This document shows positions 30,032 through 39,471 of a stretch of DNA of 64,000 nt, piece after piece. The notes below the pieces were generated by a model, which saw only the letters and a list, made by a program, of their open reading frames with translations, searched no databases and had not been told where the DNA came from. The first letter of the stretch is position 1. Every line of letters begins with the position of its first letter. The translations under genes were made by a program, and so were the position numbers. The DNA is taken from assembly GCA_905142475.1 (NCBI GenBank), contig LR990730.1, positions 868,001-932,000 of the forward strand. The letters are read 5' to 3'. The DNA comes from Xanthomonas hydrangeae (GTDB lineage Bacteria; Pseudomonadota; Gammaproteobacteria; Xanthomonadales; Xanthomonadaceae).

Positions 30032-30997
30032 ATGGACCGCTACGAACGCATCAACTCCCTGCATCGCTTGCTCAAGTCGGCGCGCTACCCGGTCACGGTG
30101 GCGCGGCTGCAGGATGAGCTGAGCTGTTCCCGCGCAACCGTGTATCGCGATCTTGCCTTTCTGCGCGATGCACTGATGGCGCCGGTGGAAGGCGATGGCG
30201 AATCCGGCTTCCGCTATCTGTCCGGCGAAAGCGACCGCTTCGAGTTGCCCGGGCTGTGGTTGAGTTCGGAAGAATTGCACGCCCTGCTGGCCTCGCAGCA
30301 ATTGCTCGCACGCACCGGCGGCGGGGTGCTGTCGTCGATGCTGGCGCCGTTGCAGCAACGCATCGAAGGGTTGCTGGCTGCCCAGGCCGGTGTCTCGCAA
30401 TGGCCGGTGGATCGGGTACGGGTGATTCCGCACCGCGGGCGCAAGCTGGACGAGGCGAGCTTCCGCACCGTGGCCTCTGGCGTGCTGGAGCGCAAGCAGC
30501 TGAGCTTCGACTACCGCGCACGCTCCACCGACGAATCGACCAAGCGCATCGTCTCCCCGCAGCGCATCACCCATTACCGCGACAATTGGTATCTGGACGC
30601 CTGGGATCACGGCCGCGACGGCGTACGCAGTTTTGCAGTGGACCGCATCAATCACGCGCGCCTGCTCGAAACCGTGCCGCGCGATGTGCCCGACAGCGAG
30701 CTGGACGAGCAGTTGGCGGCCAGCTACGGGATTTTTTCGGGTGCGCCAAAAGGCTGGGCGACGATCGCCTTCAGCGCCAAGGCCGCGCGCTGGGTCGCCG
30801 ACGAGCACTGGCATTCCAAGCAGCAGGGGCGCTTTCTGCCCGACGGCCGTTACGAGCTCAAAGTGCCGTACAGCAACTCACGCGAACTGCTGATGGACGT
30901 GCTGCACTACGGCTCGGATGCGGAAATCGTCGAGCCGGTGTCATTGCGCGAACAGGCCAAGGCGCTGCTGTCGCTGGCGCTGAGCAACTACGACTGA
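30032..30997 (+). CDS. YafY-type HTH/WYL transcriptional regulator
   Basis: This 321-residue regulator has an N-terminal winged helix (HTH_11, MDRYERINSLHRLLKSARYP, CSRATVYRDLAFLRD) and a WYL domain at about 150-220 (RIVSPQRITHYRDNWYLDAW, VDRINHARLLE), followed by a WCX-like C-terminus. WYL domains bind small ligands or nucleic acids; the ligand and targets are unknown. It is divergent from the DUF481 gene across 341 bases, in which no other gene was seen. Confidence 0.92.
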   Translation: MDRYERINSLHRLLKSARYPVTVARLQDELSCSRATVYRDLAFLRDALMAPVEGDGESGFRYLSGESDRFELPGLWLSSEELHALLASQQLLARTGGGVLSSMLAPLQQRIEGLLAAQAGVSQWPVDRVRVIPHRGRKLDEASFRTVASGVLERKQLSFDYRARSTDESTKRIVSPQRITHYRDNWYLDAWDHGRDGVRSFAVDRINHARLLETVPRDVPDSELDEQLAASYGIFSGAPKGWATIAFSAKAARWVADEHWHSKQQGRFLPDGRYELKVPYSNSRELLMDVLHYGSDAEIVEPVSLREQAKALLSLALSNYD

Positions 30998-31075
30998 GCG
31001 TGGCGCGCAGGACGTAACGCGCACTCGTCAAGCGGTAGCGGACGGCGTGCAGAAACCACCGCCCTACGCGTGAAC

Positions 31076-31645
31076 TCAGCGCTTGTTCGGCACTTCGAAG
31101 CCCAGACGGTCCACCTGCTCGCGCAATTGCGGTACGCGTTTGAGCTTGTCGGTGTAGATCGAATAATCGTCGCGCATCTTGTCGACCAGCTTGCGGTACT
31201 GGTTGCGGCTCATGTCCGGCTTGCGCGCGAAGATCCAGGCCAGGTCGCGGCCGGGGTAGGAGATCAGCATCCAGGAACCGTCCGGTGCGATTTCCAGGAT
31301 GCGTTGCTTGGCCGGGATGACCTTGTAGAACCACACCCGCCAGTCGCGGTTGCCGCTCTCTGCGTCTACCGAGGCGCGTGCGCTGACTTCTTTTTCCGGC
31401 TCGCCGAAACCGTCGCGATACAGATAGCGCACCGCCACCTTGCCGTCTTCCACCAGGGTGTACTCGTCGCGGCTGGTGACATGTCCGCGTTCCACCGGGT
31501 TGGGCATGCGCGCAATCACGTACCAGGTGCCCATGATCTTGGACAGATCGACCGCTGGTTCGTTGGTCGGTGTGTCCTTTGCATGCGCCACGGGCAGGCC
31601 GAGGACGAGCAGGAAAGCGAGGGCGATCGAAACGGTCAGGCGCAT
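31076..31645 (-). CDS. Lipocalin-family exported protein
   Basis: This 189-residue protein has a signal peptide (1-22, VLGLPVAHA) and a lipocalin/Blc domain. The diagnostic GxW motif is in KIMGTWYVIARMPNPVERG, with further strands WRVWFYKV and WMLISYPGRDLAWIFAR. There is no lipobox Cys, so unlike Escherichia coli Blc it should be soluble in the periplasm. Such proteins bind lysophospholipids or fatty acids. It is convergent with the WYL regulator gene. Confidence 0.9.
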   Translation of the reverse strand: MRLTVSIALAFLLVLGLPVAHAKDTPTNEPAVDLSKIMGTWYVIARMPNPVERGHVTSRDEYTLVEDGKVAVRYLYRDGFGEPEKEVSARASVDAESGNRDWRVWFYKVIPAKQRILEIAPDGSWMLISYPGRDLAWIFARKPDMSRNQYRKLVDKMRDDYSIYTDKLKRVPQLREQVDRLGFEVPNKR

Positions 31646-31890
31646 CGCAACATCACGAAAGGGGCGGTTGGGTCAGCACACTACCTCATGCAGGGGGCAA
31701 GTTCGCGTCAACGGTCGTGTCTGGCGTCGGTGGCTGCGTTTTGCTCGCCTGAGCGGTAGGCGCAGGTGCCTGGATTGGTGGCGGCGATCGCAGCCGTCTC
31801 CGCCGCGCTGCGCCCAGGTCGCAGTCGGTGAGATGGACGCAGGCAATCCTGCCGGCCTGTTGTGATCCTTACCTGCCACGGAGTGCCGCC

Positions 31891-32199
31891 ATGTCGCATC
31901 GTCCTATCGCTCGTTCCGAACGTCCCGACCCGCGCGTGCTGCGCCCGGTCCGGCAGATTGCCCTGGCCGGGCTGGCCCTGGTGCTGGTGTGGCCGGCCGC
32001 GCGCGGCCACAGCGAGTGGATCGGCTGGCTGCCGCTCTGGCTGGTCGGCATGCCGATGCTGGCCTGGTGGAGCCTGCACCGGTTCGCGTTGCCGACCCTG
32101 TCGCGGCCCGGTCGACGTGCTGCGCCACGTCGGCGCGGGCCACAGGCACAGCGTCGGCGTACCGCTTCACGAACCGCGCCACAGGCGCGCGCGGCCTGA
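31891..32199 (+). CDS. Small predicted membrane protein, unknown
   Basis: This 102-residue frame has two hydrophobic helices (about 21-37 and 44-58, LALVLVWPAARG and WLPLWLVGMPMLAWW) and an Arg-rich tail of about 30 residues. I recognise no family. It lies 71 bases upstream of the prolyl-oligopeptidase gene and the basic tail overlaps the region where that promoter would be, so its 3' part may be spurious. The ATG at 31891 follows CACGGAGTGCC. Confidence 0.5.
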   Translation: MSHRPIARSERPDPRVLRPVRQIALAGLALVLVWPAARGHSEWIGWLPLWLVGMPMLAWWSLHRFALPTLSRPGRRAAPRRRGPQAQRRRTASRTAPQARAA

Positions 32200-32270
32200 C
32201 CTTCGGCAGGGTCGGGCGGGCGGAGGGCTGTGCTACGGTCCGGCCGTCCGCTCGTTCTCCCGGAAACTTC

Positions 32271-34364
32271 ATGTCCAAATTCGCCTTGATCTGCCTGGTT
32301 GCCGGCCTGATCACCGCTGGCGCCGTCTCTGCAGAGGAAACCGCCGTGTCCAACGATCCCTACGCCTGGCTGGAGGACGTCACCGGCGCCAAACCGCTGG
32401 ACTGGGTCAAAGCCCAGAACGCCAAAACCGAAGCGCGCCTGGCCGCCACGCCGGACTTCAAGCTGATGGAAACCAGCATCCGCGAAGTGCTGGATTCGGA
32501 TGCCAAGATTCCGGGCGTGCAGAAGATTGGCGAGTACTACTACAACTTCTGGAAGGACAAGCAGCACGAGCGCGGCCTGTGGCGGCGCACCACGCTGGAC
32601 GAGTACCGCAAGCCGGCGCCCAAGTGGGAAACCGTGCTGGATCTGGATGCGCTCAACAAGGCCGAAGGCGAGAACTGGGTCTGGCATGGCGCCGACTGCC
32701 TCCGCCCGGATTACCGACGCTGCCTGATCGCGCTGTCGCGCGGCGGTGCCGATGCCGATGTCACGCGCGAGTTCGATCTGGCCGGCAAGCAGTGGGTCAA
32801 GGACGGCTTCTTCCGTCCGGAGGCCAAGGGCGGGCTGGGCTGGGTCGACAAGGACACCGTCTACGTCTACACCGATTTCGGCCCCGGCGCGCTGACCAGC
32901 TCCGGCTACCCGCGCATCGCCAAGCAGTGGAAGCGCGGCACGCCGCTGAGCGCGGCCACGGTGGTGTACGAAGGCAAGCCCACCGATATGTACATCGCCG
33001 CGATGCACGACGACACGCCCGGATTCGAGCGCGATTTTGTCAGCCGCACGCTGGCCTTCTACAACGAAGAGCTGTATTTCAAGGGTGCCGACGGCAAGCT
33101 GGTCAAGGTGGATGCGCCCAACTCGGCCAGCAAGGCGGTCAAGCGGCAATGGTTGACGCTGGAACTGCGCGATCCGTGGACGGTGGGCGGCAAGACCTAC
33201 AAGGCCGGCTCGTTGCTGGCGACGCGGTTTGACGACTTCATGGCGGGCAAGCGCAACTTCGATGTGCTGTTCGAGCCTACCGATACCACCTCGCTGGCCG
33301 GCATCGCCTGGACCAGGTCGGACCTGGTGTTGAACGTGCTGGAAGACGTCAAGAATCGCCTGAGCGTGGTCACCCCCTCGCAGGATGGCTGGAAGAAGAG
33401 CGCCTTCGTCGGTGCGCCGGCGTTCGGCACGGTCGATGTCAGCGCGGTGGACAGCGACGACAGCGACGCGCTGTGGTTGACCGTCACCGATTATCTGACT
33501 CCCACCACCTTGTCGTGGGTGGAGGTGGGCAGCGCGCCGCAACCGCTCAAGACCATGCCGGCGTTCTTCGATGCCGGCAAGGACAGCATCGAACAGCACT
33601 TTGCCACCAGCAAGGACGGCACCCGCGTGCCGTATTTCCTGGTGCGTCCCAAGGACCTGAAACTCGACGGCAGTGCACCGACGCTGCTGTACGGCTACGG
33701 CGGTTTCGAAATCTCGATGACGCCGAACTATTCCGGCGGATTGGGCCGCGCCTGGCTGGAAAAGGGCGGCGTCTACGTGGTGGCCAACATCCGCGGCGGT
33801 GGCGAATACGGCCCGCGCTGGCACCAGGCCGCGCTCAAGCAGAACCGCCACAAGGCCTACGAAGACATGGCCGCGGTGGCCAAGGACCTGGTGACGCGCA
33901 AGATCACCTCGACCAGGCATCTGGGCGTGCAGGGCGGCAGCAACGGCGGCCTGATGACCGGCAACATGCTCACCCAGTATCCGGAGCTGTTCGGTGCGGT
34001 GCTGGTGCAGGTGCCGTTGCTGGACATGAAGCGCTACAGCCATCTGCTGGCCGGCGCCTCGTGGATGGCCGAATACGGCAACCCGGACACCGACGACTGG
34101 AAATTCATCCAGACCTTCTCGCCGTATCACCTGTTCGATCCGAAGAAGACCTATCCGCCGGTGATCTTCCTCACCTCCACCCGCGATGACCGGGTGCATC
34201 CGGGCCACGCACGCAAGATGGCCGCCAAGATGATCGAGGCCGGCAAGGACGTGACCTACTACGAAAACATCGAGGGCGGCCACGGCGGTGCGGCCAACAA
34301 TGCGCAGGCGGCGCATATGGCGGCGCTGGCCTACAGCTTCCTGTGGGAGCGCTTGGTCGATTGA
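32271..34364 (+). CDS. Prolyl oligopeptidase (S9A), exported
   Basis: This 697-residue serine peptidase has a signal peptide (1-21, GLITAGAVSA). A seven-bladed propeller covers about 90-430, and a C-terminal alpha/beta-hydrolase has the nucleophile in GGSNGGLMTG, Asp in STRDDRVHPGHA and His in EGGHGGAAN. The N-terminal NDPYAWLEDVTG is typical of S9A enzymes. It cleaves short peptides after proline, probably in the periplasm. A terminator follows at 34426. Confidence 0.94.
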   Translation: MSKFALICLVAGLITAGAVSAEETAVSNDPYAWLEDVTGAKPLDWVKAQNAKTEARLAATPDFKLMETSIREVLDSDAKIPGVQKIGEYYYNFWKDKQHERGLWRRTTLDEYRKPAPKWETVLDLDALNKAEGENWVWHGADCLRPDYRRCLIALSRGGADADVTREFDLAGKQWVKDGFFRPEAKGGLGWVDKDTVYVYTDFGPGALTSSGYPRIAKQWKRGTPLSAATVVYEGKPTDMYIAAMHDDTPGFERDFVSRTLAFYNEELYFKGADGKLVKVDAPNSASKAVKRQWLTLELRDPWTVGGKTYKAGSLLATRFDDFMAGKRNFDVLFEPTDTTSLAGIAWTRSDLVLNVLEDVKNRLSVVTPSQDGWKKSAFVGAPAFGTVDVSAVDSDDSDALWLTVTDYLTPTTLSWVEVGSAPQPLKTMPAFFDAGKDSIEQHFATSKDGTRVPYFLVRPKDLKLDGSAPTLLYGYGGFEISMTPNYSGGLGRAWLEKGGVYVVANIRGGGEYGPRWHQAALKQNRHKAYEDMAAVAKDLVTRKITSTRHLGVQGGSNGGLMTGNMLTQYPELFGAVLVQVPLLDMKRYSHLLAGASWMAEYGNPDTDDWKFIQTFSPYHLFDPKKTYPPVIFLTSTRDDRVHPGHARKMAAKMIEAGKDVTYYENIEGGHGGAANNAQAAHMAALAYSFLWERLVD

Positions 34365-34425
34365 GGCGCCGGCCGGAAGTGGTTCTGTAAGTCGAGTTGC
34401 TTTCGGTGTGTGTTGCTCTGAAGAA

Positions 34426-34456
34426 AGCCCTGGGTCGATTGGCTCAGGGCTTTTTT
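34426..34456 (+). terminator. Intrinsic terminator after the S9A peptidase gene
   Basis: AGCCCTG (34426-34432) pairs with CAGGGCT (34445-34451) around a short loop and is followed by six T residues (34451-34456), 62 bases after the stop codon. Confidence 0.85.
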
Positions 34457-34460
34457 ATGC

Positions 34461-34512
34461 TTCCTTCTCCCTGCGGGAGAAGCTGCCCGAAGGGCGGATG
34501 AGGGTACGGTTT
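34461..34512. repeat. CTTCTCCC/GGGAGAAG intergenic repeat
   Basis: This is a member of the family at 9504-9665: CCTTCTCCCTGCGGGAGAAG followed by GGGCGGATGAGGGTACGG. Confidence 0.75.
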
Positions 34513-34579
34513 GCACGCGATAGTTGATGCTTGCTCAATGAAGCAACTGCGGAAGTAGAGTCTCGAACAGAAGCTCGAG

Positions 34580-34800
34580 ACAAATCCAAAGCCAAGGCCA
34601 AGGCCAAGGCTTCCGCGCCTTGCGGCGCGGGTTACTTTTGTTTCGGCAAAAGTAACCAAAACCATGTCGCCTGACGCGATCCGGTGCGATACAGCCGCAC
34701 CGGTGCCCTGCGCTCCTCGCCACGCGCGGCACGGCGCCCAAACGCGCTACGCTCAGACAGGGCGCCTCTTCGGCCACGCGTGTCTGCGGTGCTCGGCTCG
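34580..34800. repeat. Repeat-rich intergenic block
   Basis: A CCAAGG hexamer repeat (about 34582-34608) is followed by GCGCCTTGCGGCGCG, a GTTACTTTTG...CAAAAGTAAC hairpin (about 34630-34655) and a GC-rich tail with CCGGTGCG...CGCACCGG-type pairing. Blocks of this kind are dispersed in Xanthomonas intergenic regions. No gene was seen between 34365 and 34977. Confidence 0.6.
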
Positions 34801-34977
34801 CTCTAGGGCGAGCGGAGGCACAAGCCAGTAGCCAGAGCAGAAGCGCAAAGAAAAAGAAAAAGCGCAGAGGCAGGAAAAAACGGCAGCGACGGCTGTTTAT
34901 ATCGACCGCAATGAGTGTGCTTCTGCCGCTCTAAACGCAGTTGCGTAGATGAACCGTGCTAACCGCGTATCGCGAAA

Positions 34978-36162
34978 TCAAAGATGCTGCAAACCACGCG
35001 CAATCCGCTCTACCGCCTGCTCAAGGCGCGGCAGGCTCTGGGTATACGCAATACGGACGTGTTGATTGGCGCGATGAAAGCCGAAGTCGATGCCGGGGGT
35101 GAAGGCGACATGTTCGGTTTCCAGGAAATGCGCGCAGAAGGTCTGGGCATCGTCGGAGAATGCGCTGATATCGGCGTACAGATAAAACGCGCCTTGCGGC
35201 TCGACGTCGATCTTGAAGCCCAATGCGCGCAAGGCAGGCAGTAAATAATCGCGACGTTGCTGGAACTCGGCACGGCGGGCTTCGAAGATGGCGATGCTGT
35301 CTGGCGTAAAACAGGCCAAGGCGGCGTGCTGGGCGATGGTGGAGGCGCTGATGTAGAGATTCTGCGCGAGCTTCTCCAGCTCGGGCACCGCCCTGGGTGG
35401 GGCGATCAGCCAGCCCAGGCGCCAGCCGGTCATGCCGAAATACTTGGAGAAACTGTTCAACACGTAGGCGTCGTCGTCTACTTCCAGCACGCTGTGCGCA
35501 TCCAGGCCATAGGTCAGGCCGTGATAGATCTCATCCACTACAAAGTGGCCGCCACGCGCATGCAATGCCTGCGACAACGCCGCCAGTTGCGCGCGCGACA
35601 GCACACTGCCGGTGGGGTTCGCCGGCGAGGCGACCAGGGCGCCGACGCTATCGGCATTCCAGCAGGCGTCCACCAGGCCGGGCGTCAGTTGGTAATCGGT
35701 GTCCGCGCCGACCGGCACCAGTTGTGCGGCGCCTTCGACCAGGCGCAGAAAGTGACGGTTGCACGGATAGCCGGGGTCGGCGAGCAGCCAGTGTTTGTTC
35801 GGGTCGACCAACAGACTGCTGGCAAGCAGCAAGGCGCCGGAACCGCCGGGCGTGACCAGGATGCGTTCCGGATCGATGTCGCAGCCATAGCGCTGCGCAT
35901 AAAACCCAGCGATGGCTGCGCGTAGTGCAGGAAGGCCGCGTGCGGCGGTGTAGCGGGTGTGCCCGGCGGCCAATGCGGCCTGTCCGGCGGCAACGATCGG
36001 TGCGGCGGTGGTGAAATCCGGTTCGCCGATTTCCAGGTGGATCACATCGTGGCCGGCCTGTTCGAGCGCGTTGGCGCGCGCCAGCAGCGACATCACATGG
36101 AACGGCGCGATGTCCTGACTGCGACGGCTATAACCGGAGGAGTGCGGAGGGGTGGTATCCAT
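34978..36162 (-). CDS. PLP-dependent class I/II aminotransferase
   Basis: This 394-residue cytoplasmic enzyme of fold type I has the PLP lysine in SFSKYFGMTGWRLGW, the Asp/Tyr pair in VVDEIYHGL, ASPANPTGSVLS, and the substrate-binding Arg in HVRIAYTQS. It resembles aspartate/tyrosine-type aminotransferases (AspB-like); the amino donor is not determinable. It is divergent from ptrB across 336 bases. Confidence 0.92.
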   Translation of the reverse strand: MDTTPPHSSGYSRRSQDIAPFHVMSLLARANALEQAGHDVIHLEIGEPDFTTAAPIVAAGQAALAAGHTRYTAARGLPALRAAIAGFYAQRYGCDIDPERILVTPGGSGALLLASSLLVDPNKHWLLADPGYPCNRHFLRLVEGAAQLVPVGADTDYQLTPGLVDACWNADSVGALVASPANPTGSVLSRAQLAALSQALHARGGHFVVDEIYHGLTYGLDAHSVLEVDDDAYVLNSFSKYFGMTGWRLGWLIAPPRAVPELEKLAQNLYISASTIAQHAALACFTPDSIAIFEARRAEFQQRRDYLLPALRALGFKIDVEPQGAFYLYADISAFSDDAQTFCAHFLETEHVAFTPGIDFGFHRANQHVRIAYTQSLPRLEQAVERIARGLQHL

Positions 36163-36498
36163 CGGCAGGATGGTAGACCAGTCATTGCACAGGTTTTGTT
36201 ACCGCGCGGCAAAGATCACCGCGCGTTCGGGTGTGTGCGTCACCATGGATAACCATCGGGACCAGGTGCGTGCCCGCCGAATGCGAACGTAGTCCTTGCG
36301 CGCAGACACGCAAGGCCATCGGGTTCTAGCGGTCGCTGCCCGGCCTGCCGCAGGCCACACACGATCATCCTGATCCCGGACGTCGCAACTTCGCTATCGC
36401 GCGCGGCACCAGACTCCTGGCACATGACGCTGCGCGCCGGTCTCTTCTACACTCGGGCGCTGGGATGGCATTGCGTTCATCCAACGGACCCCAATCTG
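36163..36498. other. Divergent promoter region, no gene seen
   Basis: This holds the presumed promoters of the aminotransferase (left) and oligopeptidase B (right) genes. No repeat, hairpin or additional gene was identified. Confidence 0.45.
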
Positions 36499-38613
36499 AT
36501 GAAGTCTGTCCTGACTCTTTTGATCGCCAGCCTGATGACCACCTCTGTTCCTTCCGCCTTCGCAGCTCTCCCGTCGCCGCCGGACGTGGCCAAGCACCCG
36601 CATGTGGTCAAGGCCCCGTTCGGAGCCATCCGCAACGACGATTACTACTGGTTGCGCGACGACAAGCGCGAAGACAAGGCGATGCTGGCCTACCTCAACG
36701 CCGAGAACGCCTACACCGACAAGGTGATGGCGCCGCTGAAGCCGCTGGAAGACACGCTGTATACCGAGATCGTCGGGCGCATCAAGCAGGACGACGCCAG
36801 CGTGCCGTATCGCGCACGTGGCTACTGGTATTACACCCGTTTCGAAGCCGGCAAGGATTACCCGATCCAGGCGCGCCGCAAGGGCAGCATGGAGGCGCCG
36901 GAAGAGATTCTGCTCGACGTCAACCAGATGGCCGCAGGCAAGGGCTATTTCAGTGTCGGCGATGCGGAAGTCAGTCAGGACAATCGCATCCTGGCCTGGG
37001 CCGACGATGCGGTGGGCCGTCGCCAGTACACGATCCGTTTCAAGAATCTGGACACCGGCGAGATCTACCCGGACACCGTGGAAGGTGTCGCCGCGAACGT
37101 GGTCTGGGCCGACGACAACAAGACCCTGTTCTATATCGAAAACGATCCGGAAACGCTGCTCACCGTGCGGGTGAAGAAGCACGTGCTGGGCACGCCGTCC
37201 AAGAGCGACGTGCTGGTCTATGAAGAGAAGGATGACAGCTTCTACATGGGCATCGGCCGCACCCGCGACGACAAGTACATCGTGATCGGCGTGGAGAGCA
37301 CAGTGTCGTCCGAATCGCGCTACGCACCGGCCGACAAGCCCGAGCGCTTCACCGTACTGGCCAGGCGCGAGCGCGATGTCGAATATCACCCCGAGCATTT
37401 CGACGGCCGCTGGGTGATCCGCACCAATGCCGATGGCGCCAAGAACTTCAAGCTGGTGACTGCGCCTACCGATGCGACCACGCGCAAGCAGTGGACCGAT
37501 TGGGTGGCGCACGACGACAACGTCTACATCGAAAACTTCGAGCTGTTCGATGGCTTTACGGCGATCGAAGAGCGCTCCGGTGGTCTGGAACGCGTACGCC
37601 TGCTCAAGCGCGATGGCAGCCATGAGTACGTCAAGGCAGATGAACCTGCTTACTCGATGGGCCTGGCGATCAATTCCGAGCCTGACACGGCCTGGTTGCG
37701 TTACAGCTACACCTCGCTGACCACACCGGCAACGACGTACGAGCTCAATACGCAGACCGGCGAGCGCAAGTTGCTCAAGCAGCAGCCGGTGATCGGCTAC
37801 GACCCCAGCAAGTACGTCACCGAGCGCGTGTGGGTGACCGCGCGCGACGGCGTCAAGGTGCCGGTGTCGCTGGTCTACAAGCAGGGTTTCAACAAGGACG
37901 GCACTGCCGCGCTGTTCCAGTACGCCTATGGCAGCTACGGCGCGTCGATGGACCCGGCGTTCAATCTGCCGGCAATCAGCCTGGTGGACCGTGGCGTGGT
38001 GTATGCCATCGCGCACATCCGCGGCGGGCAGGAAATGGGCCGGCAGTGGTACGACGACGGCAAGTTGCTGCACAAGAAGAACACCTTCACCGACTTCGTC
38101 GATGTCACGCGTGGGTTGGTTGCGCAGGGCTATGCAGCCAAGGATCGCGTCGCCGCATCCGGTGGCAGCGCCGGTGGCCTGCTGATGGGCGCGGTGGCCA
38201 ATATGGCCCCGCAGGACTACCGCGTGATGGTCGCGCAGGTGCCGTTTGTCGACGTGGTCACCACCATGCTCGATGCCAGCATCCCGCTCACTACCAACGA
38301 ATACGACGAGTGGGGAAACCCGGAAAACAAGGCCTATTACGACTACATGCTGTCGTACTCGCCGTACGACAACGTGCGGAAACAGGCCTACCCGGCAATG
38401 TTCGTCGGTACCGGTCTGTGGGATTCGCAGGTGCAGTATTGGGAACCGGCCAAATGGGTCGCCAAACTGCGCGACGACAACATCGGCACCCAGCCGATCG
38501 TGTTCCGCACCAACATGGAAGCCGGCCACGGCGGCAAATCGGGCCGCTTCCGTCGCTACCGCGAGGCGGCCGAATCGTATGCGTTCGTGCTGGATCAGCT
38601 TGGGGTCAAGTAG
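36499..38613 (+). CDS. ptrB: Oligopeptidase B (S9A), exported
   Basis: This 704-residue serine peptidase has a signal peptide (1-23, MTTSVPSAFA), an N-terminal propeller (about 70-410) and a C-terminal hydrolase with nucleophile in ASGGSAGGLLMG, Asp in GTGLWDSQVQYWEP and His in EAGHGGKSGRFR. The wording IRNDDYYWLRDD and WDSQVQYWEPAKW is typical of oligopeptidase B, which cleaves after Lys/Arg in short peptides. The ATG at 36499 gives the signal peptide. Unlike the enteric enzyme it appears to be exported. Confidence 0.93.
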   Translation: MKSVLTLLIASLMTTSVPSAFAALPSPPDVAKHPHVVKAPFGAIRNDDYYWLRDDKREDKAMLAYLNAENAYTDKVMAPLKPLEDTLYTEIVGRIKQDDASVPYRARGYWYYTRFEAGKDYPIQARRKGSMEAPEEILLDVNQMAAGKGYFSVGDAEVSQDNRILAWADDAVGRRQYTIRFKNLDTGEIYPDTVEGVAANVVWADDNKTLFYIENDPETLLTVRVKKHVLGTPSKSDVLVYEEKDDSFYMGIGRTRDDKYIVIGVESTVSSESRYAPADKPERFTVLARRERDVEYHPEHFDGRWVIRTNADGAKNFKLVTAPTDATTRKQWTDWVAHDDNVYIENFELFDGFTAIEERSGGLERVRLLKRDGSHEYVKADEPAYSMGLAINSEPDTAWLRYSYTSLTTPATTYELNTQTGERKLLKQQPVIGYDPSKYVTERVWVTARDGVKVPVSLVYKQGFNKDGTAALFQYAYGSYGASMDPAFNLPAISLVDRGVVYAIAHIRGGQEMGRQWYDDGKLLHKKNTFTDFVDVTRGLVAQGYAAKDRVAASGGSAGGLLMGAVANMAPQDYRVMVAQVPFVDVVTTMLDASIPLTTNEYDEWGNPENKAYYDYMLSYSPYDNVRKQAYPAMFVGTGLWDSQVQYWEPAKWVAKLRDDNIGTQPIVFRTNMEAGHGGKSGRFRRYREAAESYAFVLDQLGVK

Positions 38614-38686
38614 GTTGAGGGGCGGGAATTGGGGAGTCGGGATTTGGGATTCGTAAGAGCGAGAATCTCCCGCTGCTGCGTGTAGA

Positions 38687-38735
38687 CGTACCCTCATCCG
38701 CCCTTCGGGCCCCTTCTCCCGGTGGGAGAAGGGGG
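38687..38735. repeat. CTTCTCCC/GGGAGAAG repeat, inverted copy
   Basis: Here the family is in the other orientation: ACCCTCATCCGCCCTTCGGG then CCTTCTCCC...GGGAGAAGG. A run of GGGAATTGGGG/GGGATTTGGG motifs precedes it (38616-38655), another common Xanthomonas spacer sequence. It lies between ptrB and the DUF454 gene. Confidence 0.7.
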
Positions 38736-38778
38736 ATGCGCTGACCACCTCAACGCCCACTGGTCGTATCATTTACCC

Positions 38779-39177
38779 ATGATGCGACCGACTCGATTCC
38801 GCTGGGCCTGGTGGTTGCTGGCCTACGCCAGCCTGGCCACCGGCATCGTCGGTATCTTCGTGCCCGGGTTGCCGACCACCGTCTTCATTCTTATTTCCGC
38901 CTGGGCCGCCTCGCATGGCTCCGAGCGTCTGCACAACTGGCTGCTCTCGCATCCGCGCTTCGGCCCGGCCATTGTGGAATGGCAGACCTATCGCGCAGTC
39001 AGTCGCAAGGCCAAATGGATGGCCACGCTCACCATGACCGTCTGCGCCGGCATCATGCTGTGGTGCGTGCCGGTGTTCTGGGTCAAATGCCTGTCGATCG
39101 GCAGCATGGCGGTGGTGGCGATCTGGCTGTGGCTGCGCCCCGAGCCGCCACCGCGTACCTTGCCCACCGCGCCCTGA
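38779..39177 (+). CDS. DUF454 (YbaN-like) inner-membrane protein
   Basis: This 132-residue protein has the DUF454 pattern: RFRWAWWLLAYASLATGIVG, then FVPGLPTTVFILISAWAASH, then a loop with HPRFGPAIVEWQ and two further helices (about 80-115). Three to four transmembrane segments are predicted. Function is unknown. Two adjacent ATGs (38779 and 38782) are possible starts. Confidence 0.88.
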   Translation: MMRPTRFRWAWWLLAYASLATGIVGIFVPGLPTTVFILISAWAASHGSERLHNWLLSHPRFGPAIVEWQTYRAVSRKAKWMATLTMTVCAGIMLWCVPVFWVKCLSIGSMAVVAIWLWLRPEPPPRTLPTAP

Positions 39178-39216
39178 GCGCACGGCAGTCAGGGTGTTCT
39201 GGCTATACTTCGGTGC

Positions 39217-39471
39217 ATGAGTATTCTGTCCCGACCATCCGTTCGCCTCGCACTGGTTGGTGCGACCTTTGTCCTGCTTGCCGCCTGCGGCAACAAGGGC
39301 CCGCTGGTGATGCCGCAGAAGCCGGTGCCGGTGGAAGCCCAGCCCGTGCCGCAGCCGCCGGATGCGCCGCAACCGCTGGACGAGTCGACGCCGGCGCCTG
39401 CGCCGGTGAACACCGACACCCAGCCCGCGTCCACCACCGACCAGCCCGCTAGCCGCGGCAATGAACGCTGA
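39217..39471 (+). CDS. lptM: LptM-like small lipoprotein
   Basis: This 84-residue lipoprotein has the lipobox LLAAC at Cys24 followed by GNKGPLVMP, the signature of the YifL/LptM family, and then a Pro-rich disordered tail. In Escherichia coli LptM helps LptD mature in the outer membrane. The gene overlaps dapF by 11 bases, as part of an lptM-dapF-DUF484-xerC order also found in enteric bacteria. Confidence 0.88.
   Translation: MSILSRPSVRLALVGATFVLLAACGNKGPLVMPQKPVPVEAQPVPQPPDAPQPLDESTPAPAPVNTDTQPASTTDQPASRGNER

Noticed and set aside
31869-34316. An 815-codon minus-strand frame antisense to the prolyl oligopeptidase
   Set aside because: It is a GC-bias shadow; the plus-strand frame has the catalytic Ser, Asp and His of S9A. 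The same reasoning removes the long antisense frames at 23032-25767 and 36394-38772.
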